NCBI RefSeq assembly: GCF_029675105.1 | Contig: NZ_JAQQFV010000001.1 | Coordinates: 310,001 to 374,000, forward strand | DNA: 64,000 nt | Source: Nocardia anocheti | Lineage (GTDB): Bacteria; Actinomycetota; Actinomycetes; Mycobacteriales; Mycobacteriaceae | Direction: 5' to 3' | Part shown: positions 35,702 to 42,887 of the stretch, piece after piece | Numbering within the stretch: position 1 is the stretch's first letter | Layout of the letters: each line of letters opens with the position of its first letter | Made by a program: the position numbers and the translations under genes | The notes under the pieces: model-generated | What the model was told of the DNA's origin: nothing | Database searches by the model: none | What the model saw: only the letters and a program-made list of their open reading frames with translations

Positions 35702-35949
35702 GAGTCCCCGTCCTGCCACTGCTGGGCCCACGCGGCGTCGCGGATCTCCTCCCAGGAGCGGCCGCGAATGTGCGGCGGAACCGGCACACTGCCCGCCAGG
35801 TCGAGCAGATCCGGTGTCTTCGCCAGCACCACGATTTCACCCTCCACCCGGAAATGCACATTGTCGCCGGTATGTAGCTCCAGCGCGTCGCGCACCGCCT
35901 TCGGCACGGTGATCTGGCCTTTCGATGTCAGCCGAGCCAATGCGTCCAT
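35698..35949 (-). CDS. AbrB/MazE-type antitoxin
   Basis: An 83-residue swapped-hairpin AbrB protein. The DNA-binding motif is LTSKGQITVPKAVRDALEL, and the acidic C-terminus (PHIRGRSWEEIRDAAWAQQ) probably wraps the toxin. An AAGGAG Shine-Dalgarno sequence lies before the ATG, inside the right part of a 10-bp palindrome at 35957-35982, the likely autorepression site. Confidence 0.9.
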   Translation of the reverse strand: MDALARLTSKGQITVPKAVRDALELHTGDNVHFRVEGEIVVLAKTPDLLDLAGSVPVPPHIRGRSWEEIRDAAWAQQWQDGDS

Positions 35950-35956
35950 GCCGAAC

Positions 35957-35982
35957 TCCTTACTTCTCGATTGAAGTAAGGA
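35957..35982. promoter_or_regulatory. Operator palindrome of the AbrB/PIN module
   Basis: TCCTTACTTC-TCGATT-GAAGTAAGGA: a perfect 10-bp inverted repeat with a 6-nt spacer. It overlaps the antitoxin's Shine-Dalgarno sequence (AAGGAG on the minus strand) and a TATCCT -10-like box, fitting autoregulation by the AbrB protein. Confidence 0.8.
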
Positions 35983-35989
35983 TACCGAC

Positions 35990-36622
35990 TCAGGCCGGGG
36001 TGCGGCCGAGGTAGTGGAGGAGGGCTTCGGTGGGGGTGCTGGCGGGGGCCGGGGTGATGGGGGCGTAGGCGCCCCACTGGCGGAGGGGTTCGGTGATCTC
36101 GGCGTCGAGTCCTGAGCCGGGGGCGGGGTGGTGGGTGCGGGCGGCGGTGAGGAGGTGGGTGGCGAGTGCGTCGGTGAGGGGGGAGGGTTGGTTGGTGGCG
36201 ATGGCGATGTCCCAGGCGTGGACGGCGGCGTCGAGGGCGGCCAGGGTGGCGGCGACGGGGGTGGGGAGGTCGCCGTGTGGGAGGGGCGTGGGGACGACGG
36301 GGGTGGTGTCGGAGACGGTGGCCCAGGCGGCGGCGGTCTGCTCGACGGCGGTGCGGATGAGCGTGGTGGCGGGGAGGTCGAGGGTGCCGGAGGGGGCGAA
36401 GGGGTTGAAGTTCGGGCCGGGGCCGATGCCGAGGGCGGCGGCGTAGGCGAGTTGGTCGCCCGCCGCGTGCTGGACGACCTGGGCGACGGTCCATTCCGAG
36501 CAGGGAGTGGGCAGGTCCCACTGGTCGTCGGCGACACCGGCGACGACGGCGGACAGGGCCGCGTAGGACTCGGCGACCACGTCGCGCCAGACGGTTTCCA
36601 GGACTGCGGTGTTGTTGTTCAT
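35990..36622 (-). CDS. TIGR03086-type metal-dependent (DinB/mycothiol-related) protein
   Basis: A 210-residue protein of the maleylpyruvate isomerase/DinB four-helix family. The N-terminal region carries WDLPTPCSEWTVAQVVQHAAGD, where His and Cys resemble the metal site, and a second histidine is in DAAVHAWDIAIAT. Members of this group are thiol-dependent enzymes, probably using mycothiol, with unknown substrates. The ATG at 36622 has TAGGCT 6 nt upstream on the minus strand. It is divergent from a WYL-domain regulator that may control it. Confidence 0.82.
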   Translation of the reverse strand: MNNNTAVLETVWRDVVAESYAALSAVVAGVADDQWDLPTPCSEWTVAQVVQHAAGDQLAYAAALGIGPGPNFNPFAPSGTLDLPATTLIRTAVEQTAAAWATVSDTTPVVPTPLPHGDLPTPVAATLAALDAAVHAWDIAIATNQPSPLTDALATHLLTAARTHHPAPGSGLDAEITEPLRQWGAYAPITPAPASTPTEALLHYLGRTPA

Positions 36623-36690
36623 GACTCCAGCCTAGAAACCCATTAGGCTCGTTTCGTTCCTAATTTTTCCACGATCTCGAGAAGGTGGAA

Positions 36691-37641
36691 ATGGCCGCGA
36701 CCACGCCCCGTGTCCTGCGCCTGCTGGCCCTGCTCCAGGACCGCGCCTACACCGGCCGCGAACTCGCCGACCGGCTGGAGATCACCGAACGCACTGTCCG
36801 CAACGACATCTCGCGCCTGCGCGAACTCGGCTACCCGGTGCACGCCGAGCGCGGCGCCATCGGCGGCTACCGACTCGGCCGGGGCGCCACCATGCCGCCA
36901 CTGCTGCTCGACGACGACGAAGCGGTGGCCGTGGCCCTGTCCATCGCGGTGGCCGCCGACGGCTCGCTCGCCGTCTCCGACCTGGGCGAACAGCTCGGCC
37001 GGGCGCTGCGCAAGATCGAACAGATCCTGCCGAAACGCTTGCAGCGCAAGGTCTCCGCGTTGCGCGAGGCCACCGAGATCGGCCCGGCGACCACCGGTTC
37101 CCGCGAACCCGACGCCCCGGTCGCGGCGGGCATTCTCACCACCATGGCCGACGCGGTGCGGCGCACCACCGCCGTCACCGTCGACGACGGCGTCGAACTG
37201 GAGCCGTACCGCCTGATCAACTGGCAGCGCCGCTGGTACCTGGTGGCCTACAGCCTGCGCGTCCACGACTGGACCGCCGTCCCGGTCGCGAATCTCACCA
37301 CCGCCGCCACGACCGGTCGCGTGTTCGCCCCGCGCCGCCTGCCCGACGACGACCTGGTCGCCTACGTCATGCGGGAGATCGCGACCAGCGCCTGGCGGGT
37401 GCACGCCCGCGTCACCGTCCTGGCCCCGGCCGAGACCGTGATCGCCAGGATCAATCCGGCGGTCGGGGTGGTCGAGCCCGTCGACGAGCACAGCTGCGTG
37501 CTGCTCACCGGCGCCGACGCCATGGAGACCATCGCCATCTACCTGAGCATGCTCATGATGGACTTCCGCGTCGACGGCCCGCCGGAACTGGTCGCGCACC
37601 TGCGCACCCTGGCCCGTCGCTACACAGAATCGATCGCCTGA
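36691..37641 (+). CDS. YafY-type regulator with HTH and WYL domains
   Basis: A 316-residue regulator. Residues about 5-60 form an HTH-11 domain (RAYTGRELADRLEITERTVRNDISRLREL), and the middle contains the WYL domain (INWQRRWYLVAYSLRVHDW), with a C-terminal WCX-like extension. WYL proteins respond to small ligands or nucleic acid. It is divergent from the TIGR03086 gene at 36622, its probable target. The ATG at 36691 is preferred over the GTG at 36685 because GAAGG lies at 36681-36685. Confidence 0.88.
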   Translation: MAATTPRVLRLLALLQDRAYTGRELADRLEITERTVRNDISRLRELGYPVHAERGAIGGYRLGRGATMPPLLLDDDEAVAVALSIAVAADGSLAVSDLGEQLGRALRKIEQILPKRLQRKVSALREATEIGPATTGSREPDAPVAAGILTTMADAVRRTTAVTVDDGVELEPYRLINWQRRWYLVAYSLRVHDWTAVPVANLTTAATTGRVFAPRRLPDDDLVAYVMREIATSAWRVHARVTVLAPAETVIARINPAVGVVEPVDEHSCVLLTGADAMETIAIYLSMLMMDFRVDGPPELVAHLRTLARRYTESIA

Positions 37642-37751
37642 CCCGCTGACCGCGCGGCCCGCCCGCACTACACTGACTGGTGCGGCACGGTCGTCGCCGG
37701 ACTCCCGGCGGATGGCGAACACACTCCGACCCGCTCCCCGGAGGAGGACGT

Positions 37752-38288
37752 ATGTCCGATCCGTTGCACACCAGGGTGTGCCTCACCGGTATGCACTGCA
37801 CCTGCCCCAGTATCAGCGTCTTCCTGGTGCCCGAACCGCTGGTGCGCGGCGGGCAGATGCTGCACCTGCTCGAACAGGCACCGGTCAGCGGGCAGGTCCC
37901 GAAACCGGACCCCGACCTCATCGACCTCATCCAGGCCGCGCGGACCCCGCTGAACACCCGCGGACTCGCGCACGTGGAGAGCGTCACCTTCACCGGCCCC
38001 CGCCACGATCCGCCGACCAGTCGCGCGGTGCTGCACGATCACCTGATCGAGGACGACAATCCATGGGGCCTCGACATCGATGATCCCGCCGAACTCGTCC
38101 GGCTCTCGCTGCTGCCCGAACGGCGCATCGGCCCCCGGCGCATCGACGACTTCCAGGCGCACTCGGTGCGGCAGGCGATGGCGGCGGTCTACCGCTTCTT
38201 CGACGTCGACCAGGGCATCCCGCTCGTCTACCACGGCTTCGCCGACCCCGGCGACGGCTGGTTCGCGCTGCGCGCCTCGGCCGCGTGA
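37752..38288 (+). CDS. Hypothetical protein with an N-terminal Cys cluster
   Basis: A 178-residue soluble protein with cysteines close together near the N-terminus (CLTGMHCTCP) and an acidic middle (LIEDDNPWGLDIDDPAELV). No family is recognised and no membrane or export signal is visible. GAGGAGG precedes the ATG, indicating a well-translated gene. Confidence 0.65.
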   Translation: MSDPLHTRVCLTGMHCTCPSISVFLVPEPLVRGGQMLHLLEQAPVSGQVPKPDPDLIDLIQAARTPLNTRGLAHVESVTFTGPRHDPPTSRAVLHDHLIEDDNPWGLDIDDPAELVRLSLLPERRIGPRRIDDFQAHSVRQAMAAVYRFFDVDQGIPLVYHGFADPGDGWFALRASAA

Positions 38289-38473
38289 GTGTGTCGATGG
38301 ACACCGGGTAGCTACTGGTGTGCGGGTGCGCGATAGACCACAATATCTCCGGTCAGCGTGGGCAAACCGCACGAAGCACTTCGCGGGGCGGGTACGCTGC
38401 GCAATGTTGAATAGTTCGGCCGACCGAAATCAGTTTTGGTAGTGCTGATCGGTACGGATGCAGAGGTATAGCT

Positions 38474-38986
38474 ATGACGCTCAGCAGACCGGAGCGAATC
38501 GATCTCCTGCTGACACGGCCCCATCGCCAGGACCGTGACCCAGCACCCCGCGAGCAGCTGACTTCGCTCGTCGCGATCGAGCACGCCGTCATCGATGCCA
38601 CCATCGCGATGCTGGCCCCCGGCCAGAAATTCGCGCTGCTGTGGTCGCTACAGGTGGGCGAGCACACCGTGGCGGGAGTGCAGATCAAGGAGCGCGACGG
38701 GTCGCTCACCGATCTGGTGCCGCCGCCGGAGGTGCTCGAACATCTCGCCGATCACAAGCGGATGTCCTACGACCCCGAGGCGGGCGCCTGGCTCAGCGCG
38801 GAGATCTTCATCGCCGGGCCCACCCGCTACAAGGCCACCTACTCCACCGGCAGCATCGCCGACTGGATGCCGGAGGTCACCGCCGACGAGCTGCGCGCCG
38901 AGTTCGAGGCCTTCCCCCGACCCGACGCCGTCGTCCCGGATTGGGCCCGCTCCCAGCTGGAGTGGACCGACCGCAAGACCGGCTAG
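38474..38986 (+). CDS. Hypothetical protein, possibly immunity-protein-like
   Basis: A 170-residue acidic, soluble protein. The central portion (FALLWSLQVGEHTVAGVQIK, then PPPEVLEHLADHKRMSYDPEAGAW) has alternating strands and helices and ends in VPDWARSQLEW. The layout is faintly like DUF600/YezG-type immunity proteins, but I would not assign it. AGAGG lies about 9 nt before the ATG. No toxin gene is visible next to it. Confidence 0.6.
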   Translation: MTLSRPERIDLLLTRPHRQDRDPAPREQLTSLVAIEHAVIDATIAMLAPGQKFALLWSLQVGEHTVAGVQIKERDGSLTDLVPPPEVLEHLADHKRMSYDPEAGAWLSAEIFIAGPTRYKATYSTGSIADWMPEVTADELRAEFEAFPRPDAVVPDWARSQLEWTDRKTG

Positions 38987-39001
38987 GTCGCGGCGCCGCA
39001 C

Positions 39002-39039
39002 CGCACGTGGGTTCGATGGCTACCATCAACCCCCGTGCG
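39002..39039 (+). promoter_or_regulatory. Promoter and hairpin at the start of the plus-strand emb gene
   Basis: TACCAT (39021-39026) lies 8 nt before the GTG at 39035, and no Shine-Dalgarno sequence exists, so the transcript is probably leaderless. The same DNA is an imperfect palindrome: CGCACG, GGGTT and GATGG (39002-39019) pair with CCATC, AACCC and CGTGCG (39023-39039), with single-base bulges. Confidence 0.55.
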
Positions 39040-42000
39040 ACCGGACCGATCTGAACGAGCGTTCACCCGTTACCGCCTGATCGCCCTCGTCTGTGGGCTG
39101 CTCGGGTTCGTGCTTGCCCTGCTGACACCGCTGCTGCCGGTGCGCCAGGACCGCGCGAGCCTGGACTGGCCGCAGCCCGGCGCGACCAGCGTCGAGGCGC
39201 CGCTCGTGTCGTATGTGCCGCAGCGGCTCGACGCCCAGCTGCCGTGCGCCATGCTGCGGGATCTGCCGGTCACCGAGGGGCAGCCGACCACGCTGCTCGC
39301 CACCGTCCCGGCCGAGTCCGGCCAGGGCGCCAAGGGCCTGAGCGTCACCGTGCGCGACGGGGTCCTCGCGGTGCAGGCCAGGGACGTGCCGATGCTGTCG
39401 GCGCCGATCGCCGAGATCGGTGGCTGCGAGCGGATCGACATCGTCTCCACCATCGAGGCCACCACGGTCGAGTTCGTCGGCGTCACGCGCGCGGACGGCA
39501 CGCCCTTCCGCAACACCGTCACCGTGGACAAGCGGCCGCAGATCGTCGGTGTGTACACCGACCTGGGCGAGTCGGCGCTGAGTGGCGCCCGGTTGCACGC
39601 CGACATCGACTCCCGCTTCACCTCCACCCCCACCACGCTCAAGCTGGTGGCGATGATCCTCGCCGCGGTCGCCACTGTGGCCGCGCTGATCGCGCTGCAC
39701 CTGCTCGACACCACCGACGGCCGCCGCGCCCGTCGCTTCCTGCCCCGGCACTGGTGGAAGGTCACCGCCGCCGACGGCGCGGTGGTGGGCACGCTGCTGC
39801 TGTGGCACGTGATCGGCGCGAACACCTCCGACGACGGCTACATCCTGAACATGGCCCGCGCCTCGGGCCCGTCGGGGTACATGGCCAACTACTACCGCTG
39901 GTTCGGCGTGCCGGAGGCGCCGTTCGGCTGGTCCTACGAGGTCCTGGCCTGGATGACGAAGATCTCCGACGCCAGCCTGTGGATGCGGCTGCCCGCCCTG
40001 CTCGCCGGGCTGGTCTGCTGGGCGGTGATCAGCCGCGAGGTGCTGCCCCGCCTCGGCGCGCGGGTGCGCCGCGACAAGGTGGCGCTGTGGACGGCCGGTC
40101 TGGTGTTCCTGGCGTTCTGGCTCCCCTACGACAACGGCCTGCGCCCCGAACCGCTGATCGCGGCGGGCGCGCTGCTCACCTGGTGCGCGATCGAACGCGC
40201 CATCGCCACCGGGCGCCTGCTGCCCGCCGCCCTCGCGATCCTCATCGCCGCGTTCTCGCTGGCCGCCGGTCCCACCGGGCTGATCTGCATCGCCGCGCTG
40301 ATCGCGGGCACCCGCCCGGTCATGCAGCTGATCATCAAACGCGCCCAGGGTGTGCTGCCGCGCCGGATCGCCGCCGACCGCGACGCGACATTCGGCGATG
40401 TGGACTCGTCGGACCAGAACAGCGGAGACGCTCGAGCCCGCGGCGGCGCCGACAGCGCGCAGAGTGTGAGCGCCGCGCCGAGCGCGAGCAGCACTCAGGG
40501 CGCACGCAGCACGCGCAGTGGGGGCGGGCAGAGCGTCGACGACGCGAGCGAGTCCGGGCGACGGTCGCTGGGCAGCACGATTCTCCGCTATGCCGCGCTG
40601 CTGGCGCCGGGTCTCGCGGCGGGCACGCTCGTGCTGATCGTCGTCTTCGCTGATCAGACCCTGGCCACCGTCATGGAGGCCACCCGCGTGCGCACGCTGG
40701 TGGGCCCGAATGTGGCCTGGTTCGACGAGCGCACCCGCTGGGACTCGCTGTTCATGCTCTCCCCCGACGGCTCGCTGGCCCGGCGCTTCGGCGTACTGGT
40801 GATGCTGCTGTGCCTGGTGGTCTGCATCCTGCAGGTGCTGCGCAAGGGCCGAATTCCGGGCACCTCGCGCGGGCCGTCGGTGCGCATTCTCGGCATCGTC
40901 TTCGCCGCGTTGCTGCTGATGATGTGGACGCCGACCAAGTGGACCCACCACTTCGGTGTCTACGCGGGGCTGGCCGGGTCGCTGGCCGCGCTGGCGGCGG
41001 TCGCGGTGGGCACCAACGGGATTCGCGCGCCACGTAATCGGGCGCTGTTCGCGGCGGCGGTGCTGTTCCTGCTCGCGCTCACCTTCACCGGCTCCAACGG
41101 CTGGTGGTACGTGTCCAGTTATGGCGTGCCGTTCTGGGACAAGGCGCCGCTGGTGGCGGGCAAGGGCCTGTCGACGCTGTTCCTCGGGCTCAGCGTGCTG
41201 GCCCTGCTGCTCGCGCTGTACTTCCACCTGCGCGCGCCCTACCGCAAGCCGACGGGTCCGGCGCGCTTCGACCGCTTCGCGACCATGCCGCTGACCATCG
41301 CCGCCGCGCTGCTGGTGCTGTTCGAGGTGGCCTCGATGGCCAAGGGCGCGATCACCCAGTACCCGGCCTACTCCATCGCCAAGTCCAATCTCGACGCGCT
41401 CCAGGGCAATACCTGCGCCCTCGCCGACGACGTGCTGGTGGAGACGAACACCGCCGACTCCCTGCTCACCCCCTACACCGGCACCGCCGCCGACGGATTG
41501 AACGCCGAGTCCACCGGCTTCGACCCCAACGGCGTAGCCGCCGACCTCACCGCCGACGCCGACGAGACCGTGGTGGGCGGCGCGAACTCGGTCGACAAGG
41601 ACTCGGCCAACAAGACCACCAACACCACCGGCGCCGGGACCGGCGGCGGCACCAGCGCCGAGGCGGGCGTCAACGGCAGCACCGTCGCGCTGCCCTTCGG
41701 CCTGGACCCCGCCCGCACCCCGGTCCTGGGCTCCTACCAGGACGGCGTGCAGCAGCAGGCGAAGCTCACCTCGCAGTGGTACCGCGTCGACCTCACCGAC
41801 GCCGTGCGCGACGACCCCGCCTACCAGGCCCTGGTGATCACCGCCGCGGGCCGCATCCGCTCGGTGGACACCGACGGCGTGGCCCAGTACGGCCAGGACG
41901 TGCGCCTCGAGTACGGCACCCACGCCGAGGACGGCAGCGTCGAGGTCACCGGCTCGCTCATGCCGCTCGACATCGGCCCTGCCCCGTCCTGGCGCAACCT

Positions 42001-42496
42001 GCGCGTGCCGATCGACCAGTTGCCCGCCGGAGTGAACGCGGTGCGCCTGGTGGCCGCCGACAACGACATCACCCAGAAGCAGTGGGTGGCGCTCACCCCG
42101 CCGCGCCTGCCGAAGCTGGCCACCCTGGACTCGGTCGTCGGCCACACCGCGCCGGTGCTGCTGGACTGGCACGTCGGCCTGGCCTTCCCCTGCCAGCGCC
42201 CGTTCGAGCACCACGACGGCGTGGCCGAGGCCCCCGAGTGGCGGATCCTGCCCGACCGGGTAGGTTCGGACGCGTCCAACGCCTGGCAGGACGACATCGG
42301 CGGCGGGCCGCTCGGCTGGACCGGGCTGCTGCTGAAATCCGAGACCGTCCCGACCTACCTCGACCGCGATCTGGGCCGCGACTGGGGCTCGCTGGAGCGG
42401 TTCACCCCGTACCGCGCGGCGCCTGCGGCCGCGATCACCGTGCGTGTGGTAAACCAGTCCGGACGCGCCGAGGAACCGGCAATCCGGGCGAAGTAG
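39035..42496 (+). CDS. Arabinosyltransferase of the Emb family
   Basis: A 1153-residue GT-C enzyme that polymerises arabinan from decaprenyl-phosphoryl arabinose and is the ethambutol target family. After helix 1 comes an extracytoplasmic domain, then the catalytic/resistance region NTSDDGYILNMARASG, where the aspartates are the conserved DD pair and the Met corresponds in position to EmbB Met306. A C-terminal carbohydrate-binding domain ends near position 1150 (VPTYLDRDLGRDWGSLERF). A Ser/Gly-rich hydrophilic insertion of about 60 residues (about 450-513) is absent from the second emb gene. Which of embA/B/C it corresponds to cannot be decided by eye, so no symbol is given. Confidence 0.93.
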   Translation: MRPDRSERAFTRYRLIALVCGLLGFVLALLTPLLPVRQDRASLDWPQPGATSVEAPLVSYVPQRLDAQLPCAMLRDLPVTEGQPTTLLATVPAESGQGAKGLSVTVRDGVLAVQARDVPMLSAPIAEIGGCERIDIVSTIEATTVEFVGVTRADGTPFRNTVTVDKRPQIVGVYTDLGESALSGARLHADIDSRFTSTPTTLKLVAMILAAVATVAALIALHLLDTTDGRRARRFLPRHWWKVTAADGAVVGTLLLWHVIGANTSDDGYILNMARASGPSGYMANYYRWFGVPEAPFGWSYEVLAWMTKISDASLWMRLPALLAGLVCWAVISREVLPRLGARVRRDKVALWTAGLVFLAFWLPYDNGLRPEPLIAAGALLTWCAIERAIATGRLLPAALAILIAAFSLAAGPTGLICIAALIAGTRPVMQLIIKRAQGVLPRRIAADRDATFGDVDSSDQNSGDARARGGADSAQSVSAAPSASSTQGARSTRSGGGQSVDDASESGRRSLGSTILRYAALLAPGLAAGTLVLIVVFADQTLATVMEATRVRTLVGPNVAWFDERTRWDSLFMLSPDGSLARRFGVLVMLLCLVVCILQVLRKGRIPGTSRGPSVRILGIVFAALLLMMWTPTKWTHHFGVYAGLAGSLAALAAVAVGTNGIRAPRNRALFAAAVLFLLALTFTGSNGWWYVSSYGVPFWDKAPLVAGKGLSTLFLGLSVLALLLALYFHLRAPYRKPTGPARFDRFATMPLTIAAALLVLFEVASMAKGAITQYPAYSIAKSNLDALQGNTCALADDVLVETNTADSLLTPYTGTAADGLNAESTGFDPNGVAADLTADADETVVGGANSVDKDSANKTTNTTGAGTGGGTSAEAGVNGSTVALPFGLDPARTPVLGSYQDGVQQQAKLTSQWYRVDLTDAVRDDPAYQALVITAAGRIRSVDTDGVAQYGQDVRLEYGTHAEDGSVEVTGSLMPLDIGPAPSWRNLRVPIDQLPAGVNAVRLVAADNDITQKQWVALTPPRLPKLATLDSVVGHTAPVLLDWHVGLAFPCQRPFEHHDGVAEAPEWRILPDRVGSDASNAWQDDIGGGPLGWTGLLLKSETVPTYLDRDLGRDWGSLERFTPYRAAPAAAITVRVVNQSGRAEEPAIRAK

Positions 42497-42648
42497 ACAC
42501 AACGGCAGCGCAAGGGCAGTGGCGAGGCGTTGCGCTTGTCCGCTTATGAAATGCTCAGTGTCCCTTAGGGTTTCGCTTTGATGAAGCACCTGTAAATGAC
42601 AGCGTAAAGCCACTGTGCCTGCAGGTTTGAGCACGTACCCTGGTGGGT

Positions 42649-42810
42649 ATGACAGGAGCCTTCGATGACATGGATCTGACCGATCTCGTCGAGCTGCTCA
42701 GCGATGACGAGAAGCACGAACTACGACCTGCCGTGATGCGGGTGCTGGACAGACTGCCTTCCCAAGAGGTATTACGCCGCGACCTCAACCGTCGCATGCT
42801 CAACGTCTGA
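42649..42810 (+). CDS. 53-residue small protein between the emb genes
   Basis: The frame from ATG 42649 to TGA 42808-42810 encodes an acidic N-terminal half (DDMDLTDLVELLSDDEKHEL) and a basic C-terminal half (RVLDRLPSQEVLRRDLNRR), predicted to be helical and soluble. TACCCT (42636-42641) ends 7 nt before the ATG, the same leaderless geometry as the emb genes. A second in-frame ATG at 42670 lies 11 nt after AGGAG. A strong terminator follows 20 nt after the stop. I do not recognise the protein. Confidence 0.7.
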   Translation: MTGAFDDMDLTDLVELLSDDEKHELRPAVMRVLDRLPSQEVLRRDLNRRMLNV

Positions 42811-42830
42811 ACTCCTGACCACCACACGGC

Positions 42831-42864
42831 GAAGGCGCGGACCACCGAAGTGGTCCGCGCCTTC
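42831..42864. terminator. Strong bidirectional terminator between the emb genes
   Basis: A perfect 15-bp stem (42831-42845 with 42850-42864), a CGAA tetraloop and a following TTGTGT. It stands between the 53-codon gene and the 3' end of the minus-strand emb gene. Confidence 0.92.
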
Positions 42865-42887
42865 TTGTGTCCGGGCTCGTGTCCGGG

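Noticed and set aside
40384..40575. A frameshift in the plus-strand emb gene at the Ser-rich stretch
   Set aside because: The reading frame is intact on both sides and flanking membrane segments are in phase, so it is an insertion, not a frameshift.
39026..42634. A 1202-codon open frame opposite the plus-strand emb gene
   Set aside because: Antisense shadow with low-complexity Arg/Gly/His/Gln-rich sequence; the Emb protein on the other strand has clear motifs.
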